Positions 1 through 9,239 of a stretch of 64,000 nucleotides of DNA are shown here, in pieces. Below the pieces are notes generated by a model. It worked only from the letters and a program-made list of their open reading frames with translations, was not told the origin of the DNA and made no database searches. Source of the stretch: Nitrososphaeraceae archaeon (lineage in GTDB: Archaea; Thermoproteota; Nitrososphaeria; Nitrososphaerales; Nitrososphaeraceae); NCBI GenBank assembly GCA_031316115.1, contig JALDRC010000002.1, forward strand, positions 1 through 64,000, read 5' to 3'. Position 1 is the first letter of the stretch. Every line of letters begins with the position of its first letter. The position numbers were made by a program, and so were the translations under genes.

Positions 1-562
1 TTTGGACCAGATTACTAAAATTATATGATAAAAAGATAGGAATCAAATGGAACTGGCAATCCCTTGATAGTATATCGATAAAATCACCTTTAGGGGGGCG
101 ATGACTGGACATAATCCTACAGATAGGAGTAAATTAGGTAGTAAAAGACATATTTTAACAGATAAAAATGATATTCCTCTTTATACTTTTATAACATCTG
201 CAAATACTCACGATGTTACTGTTGCAACAAATACAATTGATAATATTGTTATTAAACGACCATCAACATCATCCATATACAAGCATAAACAGAATTTATG
301 TCTTGATAAATGATATCACTCCAAGGAAGTAGAACAAGAAATCATCAAAAGATGATATATTCGACATATACGTCATAGAAGAGAGGAAGAAGACCAATTA
401 TTGCACAAAAAATATCCTGCAAGAAGATGGGTTGTAGAGAGAACAAATTCATGGCATAATAGATTCAGGAATTTATTTACAAGGTATGAAAAGAAATATG
501 AGAACTACTTTGGTCTAATACGTTTTCAAACAATTTGAAGACATGTATTTGAAAATAAATAA
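1..562 (+). pseudogene. IS5-like DDE transposase, decayed C-terminal part
   Basis: The plus strand carries the back half of a DDE transposase. The stretch from 101 reads TGHNPTDRSKLGSKRHIL, then KYPARRWVVERTNSWHNRF and a GLIRFQTI end, typical of IS5/IS1182-like enzymes. It is broken: upstream codons (GIKWNWQSLDSISIKSPLGG) lie in another frame, with the shift in the G-run near 95. In-frame TGA codons at 311 and about 350 interrupt LDK-YHSKEVEQEIIKR-YIRHIRH. The segment between the 'IKRP' and 'LCLDK' blocks may also be shortened. A second, more decayed copy lies at 41150-41690. Confidence 0.8.
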
Positions 563-632
563 CCTTTGATTATACAAATAAATAGATTATACTTATACAA
601 ATATGACTTTCCAATGGTCATCAAAATATACG

Positions 633-640
633 TTTATATA
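633..640 (+). promoter_or_regulatory. TATA box for the phasin-like gene
   Basis: TTTATATA lies about 25 bases upstream of the ATG at 663, the archaeal TATA-to-start distance. This fits a leaderless transcript and argues for the 663 start over the upstream ATG at 603, which lies before the box. Confidence 0.5.
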
Positions 641-662
641 CCTTAGTAACGTATATGTAATT

Positions 663-1289
663 ATGTCAACAAAAGAAGAAATAAAAAGAAAAGAAAATAT
701 AGCTGTAAATGAACAAGAATTTAATGAAAAAAATACAACTAAATTTAACAAAGACAACAGTAATTTCAACGAAAGAACAAATAAAGACTACAATAACACC
801 TTAAATCAACAACTAGATGTAATAAACAAGATAATCGACAACACCTTACATAATATAAAAAGAAGTACAGATGACGCTATAAGAGAAATTCCACGATATG
901 CACAACGTATAGCTGAATATCAAGAACAAACTATTCAAAGTATAAAAGGAATTGCCTCTGACTTTATTGAAGCAGAAAAAGAAGTAGTAAACTCTTTTCA
1001 ATCACATCAAGTAACCCCAAATAGTAGTGGTGTAACCTCTTCATATGGATTATGGGACTTGTATAACCCACAGAAAATTGTTGAAAACCACGCAGTAATG
1101 GTAAAAAACTTTACAAGTTATCTGTTAAATACCAGCAATATCATAAACAATGCTTTAGCATCGAACATGGGAGTATACAATACAGCACTTGAACAAACAC
1201 GTGATAATCTAAAGACCTGCGTAAAAATATACACAGATTTTGTAAAAGCAAGTAATAGTCATAATAAAGAGGTAAATACTAGCAATTAA
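663..1289 (+). CDS. Phasin-like amphipathic helical protein
   Basis: This is a 208-residue hydrophilic, largely helical protein from the ATG at 663 (an upstream in-frame ATG at 603 would precede its own TATA box). The N-terminal 50 residues are Asn/Lys/Glu-rich and look disordered. The core (VINKIIDNTLHNIKRSTDDAI, then AEYQEQTIQSIKGIASDFIEAEKEVVNSFQ) resembles the long-helix phasin proteins that coat polyhydroxyalkanoate granules, which I recall as common in soil ammonia-oxidising archaea. No signal peptide or membrane segment is visible. It stands alone between transposase remnants. The family call rests on pattern similarity; a generic coiled-coil protein is the alternative. Confidence 0.6.
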   Translation: MSTKEEIKRKENIAVNEQEFNEKNTTKFNKDNSNFNERTNKDYNNTLNQQLDVINKIIDNTLHNIKRSTDDAIREIPRYAQRIAEYQEQTIQSIKGIASDFIEAEKEVVNSFQSHQVTPNSSGVTSSYGLWDLYNPQKIVENHAVMVKNFTSYLLNTSNIINNALASNMGVYNTALEQTRDNLKTCVKIYTDFVKASNSHNKEVNTSN

Positions 1290-1475
1290 TCCCTAACCCT
1301 CCTTTATTATCGGATACAATAGACGGCTGGCTGTGTATGAACTGCACATATACAGTAATAATTAGATCTCTTGCATGATTAGAACACTTACAGCTATATT
1401 GTCATTCTATTTCGCAATTCGTTGTAGGTTTGTTAAATTATGATAGATTATCTAAAAAGCCGTTATTGTTGATTC

Positions 1476-1645
1476 ACAGGATTAGAAATATCTCAAGTTG
1501 ATTTCATTTGTCAAGAATTAGAATCATACTATCCAGAACATGAGATAACAAGATTATCTAAACAAAACAGAACAAGATCAATAGTCGCAGGAAGACGTTT
1601 CAAACATTCCGTAAGAGACAAACTTCTCATGCTTCTTGTATAACC
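1476..1645 (+). pseudogene. Transposase N-terminal fragment (IS5-type helix-turn-helix region)
   Basis: An open stretch reads TGLEISQVDFICQELESYYP, then RLSKQNRTRSIVAGRRFKHS and RDKLLMLLV before a TAA. This is the N-terminal domain of IS5-type DDE transposases, where the LLMLLVYYR segment normally leads into the catalytic domain. The coding sequence stops abruptly where a palindromic repeat begins at 1646, and no catalytic part follows. Confidence 0.65.
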
Positions 1646-1690
1646 CATAACGCTTGCATTATGTATCCCACCGGATTGTGTTCTACGTAT
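1646..1690 (+). repeat. Dispersed palindromic element, copy 1
   Basis: The core CATAACGCTTGCATTATG is an imperfect palindrome followed by TATCCCACCGGA. It matches the elements at 6145, 13445 and 21412 (palindrome plus a conserved ACC-ACCGAAC-like tail). This copy begins exactly where the transposase fragment stops. Confidence 0.5.
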
Positions 1691-1870
1691 CTTCAAAACA
1701 TGTGTAGATAGTATAGCAACTATAACAAGCAATAATGATCATTCTCTACTTATTAGAAAATTAAGATTTACAAATGCTTTAGAATAATGAATAAAAGATG
1801 AAAATAATTCCTGAATAGTATGTTTGGATCACATTCCAAAAAGACATATTATTAATATCGCTCAGATATC

Positions 1871-1905
1871 GGTGAGGATACAGCCTCACCTTCATACTGA
1901 GTATG
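1871..1905. other. Two adjacent hairpins
   Basis: GGTGAGG (1871-1877) pairs with CCTCACC (1884-1890) across a 6-base loop. It is followed directly by the palindrome CATACTGAGTATG (1893-1905) and TTTAAGTTT. It could end a transcript on either strand, or be a structured relic of the insertion sequences nearby. Confidence 0.35.
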
Positions 1906-1976
1906 TTTAAGTTTGTACCTAACCAACATACAACAATAAACAAATTATAAGATTTTCATATCGTCTTCACAAATCT

Positions 1977-2686
1977 TTACATTAATATTGTATCTTTGAT
2001 TCTAACACAAAAAATACCATTTGTATCATGATAAAGTTCAGAATTAGCTTTAAATTCAGATCCTCGTTTTAAAAGACTTCTTGGACCTTCATAATCATAA
2101 TAATTCAATGTAGCATGCCATTTACCATCTACTAAAACTATTGCTTTACCCGAGATAACTTTTTCTACAAAAATATAATAACAACCAATATTCTTTTTTT
2201 TGCTTTGGAAATTAATATTGTTATTATTATTTTTAAACTTGTTATTAGAAGAAGAATTATTAATTTCTGTTATATTTTTAGAATATAAATCAATTGTGTC
2301 ATCATTATTATTGATTTTAATTAATCTTTGATTTTCTAGAAGAGTTAAGGATTTATCAATTATATAGGGATCAGTATTATTAATAGTATCATAAAAATAA
2401 GATTTATCTAATAATGATGATTTATGTTGTATTGATTGTAGAGTATATTTTCTTAATAACTGATTATAAATAAATCTACTTATTTTATCTATCGTTTTCT
2501 TTAAATCTTTAGAATCATCATCAAGGTCATAATCTGGTGTTTCTTTTTCTTTTTAATTATTATACTTTTTTTGTCTTCATATTTTTCTAAATATTTTGAT
2601 GGAAAATCCTCATATTTACTATAAAGAGTATCAGAATAACTTTTCTTCTGTTTTTCAATGAGTTTATATAAATTACTTAGCTTCAT
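1977..2686 (-). pseudogene. Conserved hypothetical protein with frameshift, downstream of Hef-like helicase
   Basis: The start (MKLSNLYKLIEKQKKSYSD) overlaps the last codons of the upstream helicase, so the two look co-transcribed. The first frame runs to about 2550 and ends in a run of lysines. The reading then continues in another frame (KEKETPDYDLDDDSKDLKKT... to YYIFVEKVISGKAIVLVDGK and FCVRIKDTILM) ending at 1977. The break lies in an A-rich tract (T5CT5 on the plus strand, near 2545-2556), so it could be a real lesion, a slip site or a sequencing error. Rejoined, it is about 235 residues: a charged helical front, an Asn-rich linker and a beta-rich end. Function not recognised. Confidence 0.6.
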
Positions 2687-4316
2687 CTTCAGTATATGGA
2701 TCAGGTTTTGGTAAATATCTATCTCTAGGTTCTAATTTAATTTTTATATTATTCAATAATCTTTTCATATTTTCAATTCTTCTTTTGTTAGCATAGATAA
2801 TTCGTTCATCTACAGTATTTTTGGCAGCTAAAATAATTACCGACCCCATAGATTTTCTTCCTGTTCTTCCTTTACGTTGAATATATCTAATTTCACTCGC
2901 AATTGGTTCATAAAATATTACTAGATCGACTTGGGGAATATCTAATCCTTCTTCAGCTATAGATGTAGCAATTAATACATTGAATTCTCCTTTCCTAAAT
3001 GAATTCAAAATGTTAGATTGTTCCTCTTGTTTCATTCCAATGTCATCTTTCCTATTAGCTTGTCCTACAAAGCGAAACGATTTAATTCCATTTTTTTCCA
3101 ATATATCTACTAGATATTTTGCAGTGTCTCTATAATGGGTAAAAATTAATACTTTTGATTTTGTACTAGAAAGTGAGTTATTATTTTTATTATTATATTT
3201 CTTTAGTAAATCTACAATATATTCAATTTTAGGATGAACAATATTATTATTCTTTGACAATCTATTTTTAATTTCTATCATTCGAAAGTCTTTTAGGAGC
3301 ATAGAATGAGTTTTACCTTCGCTATCTTCCATCCTCTTCATAAATGTGGTTAAAGAAAAAGATCCTTGACTTTCAATCAATTCTATACAATACATTAATG
3401 ACAATGCTGCAGATTGAGTCATTAATGCGTAGAATATAGATCCTTGATTTTGTGGATTTGAATACTTTAAATTTTGTTTCAATATATTTCCTAGTTCAAT
3501 TAAATCTTTTTTAAACACATAATCAATATTTTTCTTTTTTACCAAACCTCTAGAAGATAACCATCGAAGTTTTTCATTCAACATAGATTTAAGTAATGAT
3601 GCAATAGAAATATATTCATCTGGTAAATCAAGCCATTCCCATTTGGTATTTATAGGATTGATATAAGCCTTAACATCGCCATCTTCTTCATTTCTGTATT
3701 CAATGTGTTCTATGTTCAAATTATCACAAACCTGTTTTATTCTTTCACTCTCCGAACCTGGACTGGCAGTCATTGCTAAAGTAACTGGATTTTTTTCAGA
3801 TTCAAGAAAGTTTTTTGCAATAAAAGTATATGCATAGTCTTTAACAGCTCTATGAGCTTCATCGAAAATCACTAAACCAAAATCGTCCAAATTTATCCTT
3901 TTTTCTAATAAATCATTCTTTACAATTTCAGGAGTAGCGAAAATTAATTTGATATAATCATTTTTCCAAATTGAATTTCTCAACATAGGTGATGTTTTTC
4001 CAGTCATCATAACTTTTTGATCATCAGTAACTTGAAGAAAAGATAAGAACGAAACCATATGTTGTAAAACTAATGGTCTGGTTGGAGCCATTATCAATAT
4101 CTTTAATTTTTTATAATTATACATTATATCAGCACAAATTAACGCAGAAATAACGGTTTTACCTAAAGCTGTTGGAAGAATAATCATAGTATTTTTATTT
4201 CTCGCTGACTTTGCGATATTGTCTTGATATGATCTGTATTCAATTGAATTTTTTTTAATTAGAGGATGTTCTACATATTTGATATGAGAAATAGTGTAAC
4301 TGTTATTATCGTTCAA
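2673..4316 (-). CDS. Hef-like superfamily 2 DNA helicase (FANCM/Hef helicase part)
   Basis: This 547-residue ATP-dependent helicase has all expected motifs: Walker A PTALGKT (about 48-54, with Ala where TGLGKT is usual), motif Ia APTRPLV, DEAH at 152-155, AMTASPG (motif III), a lineage-type insert with YALMTQSAALSLMYC, then the second RecA domain with VLIFTHYRDTAKYL, IATSIAEEGLDIP and QRKGRTGR. These are hallmarks of archaeal Hef, which remodels stalled forks. The XPF-type nuclease and helix-hairpin-helix region of euryarchaeal Hef is absent; the protein ends soon after the helicase core. The start is a TTG; no early in-frame ATG exists. It overlaps the next gene by 14 bases. Confidence 0.85.
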   Translation of the reverse strand: MNDNNSYTISHIKYVEHPLIKKNSIEYRSYQDNIAKSARNKNTMIILPTALGKTVISALICADIMYNYKKLKILIMAPTRPLVLQHMVSFLSFLQVTDDQKVMMTGKTSPMLRNSIWKNDYIKLIFATPEIVKNDLLEKRINLDDFGLVIFDEAHRAVKDYAYTFIAKNFLESEKNPVTLAMTASPGSESERIKQVCDNLNIEHIEYRNEEDGDVKAYINPINTKWEWLDLPDEYISIASLLKSMLNEKLRWLSSRGLVKKKNIDYVFKKDLIELGNILKQNLKYSNPQNQGSIFYALMTQSAALSLMYCIELIESQGSFSLTTFMKRMEDSEGKTHSMLLKDFRMIEIKNRLSKNNNIVHPKIEYIVDLLKKYNNKNNNSLSSTKSKVLIFTHYRDTAKYLVDILEKNGIKSFRFVGQANRKDDIGMKQEEQSNILNSFRKGEFNVLIATSIAEEGLDIPQVDLVIFYEPIASEIRYIQRKGRTGRKSMGSVIILAAKNTVDERIIYANKRRIENMKRLLNNIKIKLEPRDRYLPKPDPYTEDEAK

Positions 4317-4510
4317 ATATATATAACAACAACTTTTACTTGATTATTCCTATATAAATAATTTAACGTTAGGTGATAATACCTATGTCTGCAACTTTTT
4401 TACAAATATTTTAGAGATAATCGAATCTAAAATGTTGAAGCTGTAGAGTCTGAATTCTATTTCTATCATTTCTTTTATTGAAAATAATTTGGATATGTAT
4501 TCTGAAATAC

Positions 4511-5389
4511 CTAAACAATCTTAAGGCAACATTTTTTGTATTTTTTGCCACTACCACAAGGACAAGGATCATTTCTTCCTGTTTGTTTCTTTGGTACTTT
4601 TTTTGTGGATTGATATTTACTTTTTGTAGATGTTATGTATTTTCCTTGATTGTCATTTCTGTAAAAATTATCAAGAGTATCTTTGAAAATATCAAGAGGG
4701 TCTGTTGTCAGGATATTGTCTAAACTATAAAGATCGCTACCTTTTACATAATAATATTCATACACATCCTCCATACTCATCAAACCATCATCTATCATAT
4801 CATTTTCAAAATAAAACTCGATAAAAGGTAAGGAATCATGATCTTTAAAATGAACCAGATCATACATAAAACAACTTCTTGCTATATCATTGTTTTCAGA
4901 AGATATTGTATCTCTTAATGCTTGTATAGATTTTTCTCTTGCATCTGGGTACTTTTCAGAAATCGAAAACAGTGCTCTTGCTGCACCTGATCTTACAAAT
5001 GGATCTACTTTGTTATCAAACAACATCTCTTGAATCTCATCAAATCCTTCAATACCAAAATTAGCAAGTATTGCAGGCATATCCTCTGTTATCCAATCTC
5101 CTGTATAATCATAATTTGTTTTGACAGAATTTAGAAAAGCATTGATTGCTTCTTTACCACCTATAACAGATAACAGATGTAGAGCAGATACTGGAGTCCA
5201 TGATGCATATTCGCCGTCTTCTGAATACCAATAATCATCGTCTTGGGCTATTTTAGCAATATAAGGTAATGCTTCTTTTTTTCTTGATAAAATTTGATTA
5301 ATAGTATCTATATCGGTATGTGGTCCAAACCGTGCAAATTTGTCTATTAGATCTTTAATATTATTCTGATCAGGTGTACCATCTGACAC
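4511..5389 (-). CDS. DUF1186-like protein with C-terminal SEC-C zinc motif
   Basis: The 292-residue protein has a helical, HEAT-like body (EALPYIAKIAQDDDYWYSED, WTPVSALHLLSVIGGKEAI, PFVRSGAARALFSIS) typical of DUF1186 proteins. It ends in the SEC-C metal-binding motif NDPCPCGSGKKYKKCC, which binds one zinc ion in SecA and many unrelated proteins. A long charged linker precedes the SEC-C part. Start GTG at 5389. Its role is unknown; SEC-C proteins often contact ribosomes or other partners. A decayed duplicate of the 3' end lies at 36461-36780. Confidence 0.75.
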   Translation of the reverse strand: MSDGTPDQNNIKDLIDKFARFGPHTDIDTINQILSRKKEALPYIAKIAQDDDYWYSEDGEYASWTPVSALHLLSVIGGKEAINAFLNSVKTNYDYTGDWITEDMPAILANFGIEGFDEIQEMLFDNKVDPFVRSGAARALFSISEKYPDAREKSIQALRDTISSENNDIARSCFMYDLVHFKDHDSLPFIEFYFENDMIDDGLMSMEDVYEYYYVKGSDLYSLDNILTTDPLDIFKDTLDNFYRNDNQGKYITSTKSKYQSTKKVPKKQTGRNDPCPCGSGKKYKKCCLKIV

Positions 5390-5589
5390 TGTAATATAAC
5401 ATCTATTTTCTTATTTTTAAGTAGAGTGATTTATTTTTTATTGATGGTGTATAATATAGTTTTTACAGTTGTCATATCTAAGATGCTTGAGAGTTATCTA
5501 ATTTTTAATTTTAGATATATATCTTTAATCAAAAAGCTATTTTTTCTAAACTCTCTAGTCATTTTATAATTATCCAAATTCTGTTTGAT

Positions 5590-5876
5590 TTAGGCTTTTA
5601 TCAATTCATCGTATGGATCAGGTTCATTATCTGATATTTTTGATGTCGATGTTTTGGGAGATATTGGTTTTCTTGATAATATGGAGTTTTGGGAGGTACT
5701 GATCCATAGTTATTGTAAAGTTCCTCTAATACTGCTCTGTATTTGTTTTTATAAAAACTACTTAAAACAATGCTTGTCCCTCGCCATACGTCTGTGCACC
5801 AAGCATTAACATAGTATTCAAGAAATAGACTCGTTGAATCTTTTGCATTTTCTATAGTTAGAACGGTCTGAACGAA
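5590..5876 (-). pseudogene. C-terminal remnant of an unidentified conserved gene
   Basis: Minus-strand codons read TIENAKDSTSLFLEYYVNAW, CTDVWRGTSIVLSSFYKNKY and RAVLEELYNNYGSVPPK in one frame, then continue after a shift near 5680 as SRKPISPKTSTSKISDNEPD and PYDELIKA to a stop. The open stretch has a TAA just upstream (5877-5879) and no start codon, so it lacks its N-terminus. Family not recognised. Confidence 0.45.
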
Positions 5877-6144
5877 TTATGAATAATTAGAATAGATTTG
5901 AGTATGGAATCATTATAATCATTTTATCTACTACAATATTGTAGATGTACAAGTATAAATCTGAATTATTTTTTTTCTCATGCTATATTAATAACAACCT
6001 AAATTATGCAGTTTAAAACTCCTTTTACTAAAGATGTATTGATATATTTATTTGCATTAAAAATCTATATATTTGCATAACAAATAGGTTATTAAAATTT
6101 TGAGAATTTTCTTATTATTTTAACAATATTGTAGAATCAAAAAT
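5877..6144. other. Gene-free AT-rich spacer
   Basis: No reading frame with coding character was found between the gene remnant and the palindromic repeat. Confidence 0.4.
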
Positions 6145-6230
6145 CCATAACGCTAGCATTATGGAGACCACCGAACACGATAATTTAACATCATAGATAA
6201 GTATGTATAATACTAAGTAACCATCTCTGT
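6145..6230 (+). repeat. Dispersed palindromic element, copy 2
   Basis: The perfect 20-base palindrome CCATAACGCTAGCATTATGG (6145-6164) is followed by AGACCACCGAACACGATAAT and a tail with TAGATAAGTATGTATAATACT. It is the best preserved of four related copies in the window. Confidence 0.55.
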
Positions 6231-6314
6231 CTAAATAGCAATATCTCTGAAAGTATTAATAGACAATAATTAATATTTGATATAAAAAAGGAAAAAAAGA
6301 GATATTGATAATTT

Positions 6315-7341
6315 TTACCGTTGTGTTGCTACTTGTCCATCAATTGTATCTAATACATCATCGGATTGTTTCTATAAATACAGGATCAAATGGATTACTT
6401 ATTTCAATGTTAGGGATATTATAATATCCTAGATTAGCCACCTACAGAGTTGTACTTTGAATTGCTATAACATTTGGTTCAGATAAATCTCCTGATCCAA
6501 ATTCACTTACATGTACAGGTGAACTAGGATTAGTTATATCATATATTTCTACAGTACCATCACCAACATTAGTTACATATAGAGTTGTATCTTGAGATGC
6601 TATACCAAATTGTGCATCTAAATCTATTGCACCAAATTCACTTTCACGTACAGGTGCACTCGGATCACTTATATCATATATTTCTACAGTATTATCTCCA
6701 CGATTAGTCACATACAGAGTAGTACCTTCAGCTGCTATACCAGATGGTTGATTTAAATTTCCCGCATTAAATTCATTTATATGTACAGGTGACCTGGGAT
6801 CATTTACATCATAAATTTTAAAGGTATCATCATTAACATTAGTCACATAAAGAGTTGTACCTTGAGTTGTTATACCCATTGGTCCATTTAAATTTCCTCC
6901 ATTAAATTCACCTACACGTATAGGTGTACTCGGATCACTTACATCATATATTTCTACAGTATCATAACTATTATTAGCCACATATAGAGTTGTAATTTGA
7001 GATGGTGGAAGCGGTTCTACAATTCCTGCCCCATTATTATTTTTACAAAAATTTACTATATTATCGTTAATACCGATAGATTCTTTTATATCTCCTTTAC
7101 CTAACCATTGATCTGTTCCATCATCATATCCTTCTCCCATCATTGTACCAAGCATATCTGCTCCTGTACCCTGACCAGCGCTATCTAATCCATTTATTAT
7201 GATGTTGTTACAATTTACTTTCTGAAAATTAATCTTTGAAGACTTTTGGTCTTTTCCATACGAATATTCATAAGATTGTGCAAAGGTTGCTCGTGGAATC
7301 ATCGTAGAAATTGTTCCTGCTATTAATATCGCCCTTAACAA
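6315..7341 (-). pseudogene. Secreted two-Cys domain fused to LVIVD beta-propeller, broken
   Basis: The N-terminus is a signal peptide remnant (LIAGTISTMIPRATFAQS). Next comes a two-Cys domain like the small secreted proteins at 27-29 kb (VNCNNIIINGLD... NIVNFC). Then come LVIVD-type propeller repeats of about 43 residues (TTLYVTNVGDGTVEIYDITN). Three lesions are visible. The usual ATG-Lys-rich signal start is missing, leaving a TTG. A TAG at 6442-6444 sits where the repeat expects Tyr (TTLY-VANLGYYN). A later frameshift separates FDPVFIETI from DDVLDTIDGQVATQR, which ends at 6315. An intact version would be a surface propeller of about 340 residues. Confidence 0.7.
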
Positions 7342-7660
7342 AAGTAGATTATTTTTTACCTCTCAGATATCTTATTTCATCCTGTAACAGTTAAGTGTCA
7401 AGGTAGGAGCCACATGAGTAAACAATTTTTTAGGTATATAGAAAAAATATTTTTTTGTTGCTACATTATTTTTGAAATATATTGATAGAATCATCAGATG
7501 TTAATAAATTACAGTATGAAAATAGTAAATTTACTTTTAACTTGGGGCAACCTATCTGTAACACAAATATTATAAATTTATATCAATAGTCAAGTTTTAA
7601 AATTATATAATGCTGTGAGAGTAAATAAGTTTAAACAAATAATATCACACTATTAGTTAG
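7342..7660. other. Gene-free spacer
   Basis: No coding frame or strong repeat was noticed; it holds the upstream side of the broken propeller gene and the tail region of the membrane protein gene. Confidence 0.35.
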
Positions 7661-8650
7661 TTATCTACTCATTTTAATATGAAATAGTTTTGGCTTATTT
7701 TTAGTTATATAATATGCAAATACTCCTACGTAAATACCTGAGATTATAATTAAAGGATAATAAGGAAGCAAAGAATGTGATATAAATAAAGTATATTTTA
7801 ACTCAACTATTACGCCGGTAACAGAATATAAAATAATCTTAAAAGAATATGGAACATATGCAAAAATCCACAATCCCCCAAATAATACAAATCCAACAAA
7901 TTTGTTTTTATTATATAAAAATGCAGGTAAAATAGTTCCTAATAACAGAAATGGAAACAGGAATGTGACATTCGGATTTGCAATTATTGTTGAAATTGTA
8001 AATGAGAAAGCAAATAATCCTGCAACATATATCAGATTGATATGGTTGAGACTAGCATAGTAGACAATCAATAATGAAAGTATTGGCATCATTATAAAAG
8101 AAATTATAAAAGATACAAACGGAGGAGGAATAATATAAAAAGAGATATCATCAGATTCAGTAGAGACCAAAGAGAACATCAACAGTAAAAAGGTCATAGA
8201 TAACCACAAAACTCCAAGGGCAATAGTTTCTCCAAGTTTTGAGTAAATATTAGAAGATTTTTGAAAATATCTAAAGATCATAAATGAATAGAAAATTGGT
8301 ATGAAAGAGAGCAAGATATGAGGAGGACTTAAAAAACTATCAAAACCGAAATTATTATGCCAGAGTAAATCAAAATATCCAGATAATAATTGACATGCTG
8401 GAATTAAAGCAAACAAAAATTTTTTTGGAGAAATAATAGTAATAATTAGACCTGTTAAAAAAACAAGAAATAGGCTAGAATATATCACCAGATGTGCAGG
8501 TTGAAAGAAATTATCCACTTCATTAAGAGAATGATAAGTAATATCCCAATATGCTCCAGTCATACCTGAAAACAGAAAAATCAATAGTATGAGAAAAAGA
8601 TAATTTAGTATTTTGTCCTTTGATTGAAAAAATACCAAATTATTAAACAA
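7661..8650 (-). CDS. Multi-pass membrane protein of unknown function
   Basis: The 329-residue protein has about nine hydrophobic segments filling almost its whole length. Conserved-looking polar spots sit near membrane edges: YWDITYHSLNEVDNFFQPAH, DLLWHNNFGFDSFLSPPHIL and a C-terminal ISHSLLPYYP. The repeated Asp/His pairs (D..YH, PAH, WH, PPH) suggest a metal or cofactor site inside the membrane, but this is inference. It begins with TTG at 8650. No operon partner is near; genes either side are several hundred bases away. Family name not known to me. Confidence 0.6.
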   Translation of the reverse strand: MFNNLVFFQSKDKILNYLFLILLIFLFSGMTGAYWDITYHSLNEVDNFFQPAHLVIYSSLFLVFLTGLIITIISPKKFLFALIPACQLLSGYFDLLWHNNFGFDSFLSPPHILLSFIPIFYSFMIFRYFQKSSNIYSKLGETIALGVLWLSMTFLLLMFSLVSTESDDISFYIIPPPFVSFIISFIMMPILSLLIVYYASLNHINLIYVAGLFAFSFTISTIIANPNVTFLFPFLLLGTILPAFLYNKNKFVGFVLFGGLWIFAYVPYSFKIILYSVTGVIVELKYTLFISHSLLPYYPLIIISGIYVGVFAYYITKNKPKLFHIKMSR

Positions 8651-9239
8651 TGCTTATAATATCATTTACTAGTAAATATTTAATAAAAGTACTGATATTT
8701 TTTGAAAATACAATAATTGAATTTGAATTACTATTTAGAAATTGCTTTGTTTTCTAGTCCACAATGATTGTAATTTTTGTGAATGAATGTGGCTTTTTTC
8801 AAAGGCAGATACCACACGATGAAGTGATTTTGGAGGTAGAGAAGATAATATTTTCTATTTTCTAACTGTAAATCTATAGAATAATCTTAAATTTTCTATA
8901 TAGACTAAATCATGCCTATAATGTTAAAATAACTAGAATTATCTAAAATTAAGTATCATTTCTTGTTCTTAATCTCTGTGTAATGGGTGGTAATCCATAA
9001 GTTAGTCCCAGGATTTATGATTCTCTATCATACATTAGTTGTTGATATTTTGAAATTATTTTTTCCTCTCTCTGTGTCAAAATGGTTTCATGGTATGACG
9101 GAATTAGTAACTTTTTGTTAGTCATTTAGTTGTTAATCTATTGATGTCACTATCGCTCCAATTTTCGACCGTTTGTTCTGGATTCTACTTTTGGTATGAT
9201 ATCTGATCGGTTCTTAATTTTTCTTGTTAGGAATGGCCT
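8651..9239. other. Gene-free spacer with weak coding traces
   Basis: Short broken open stretches occur around 8950-9190, but none could be joined into a recognisable protein. The plus-strand frame at 9196-9390 runs into the opposite-strand membrane gene. Confidence 0.3.

Noticed and set aside
1529-1732. Minus-strand 67-codon frame
   Set aside because: It is opposite the transposase fragment and palindromic element; the plus strand explains the region.
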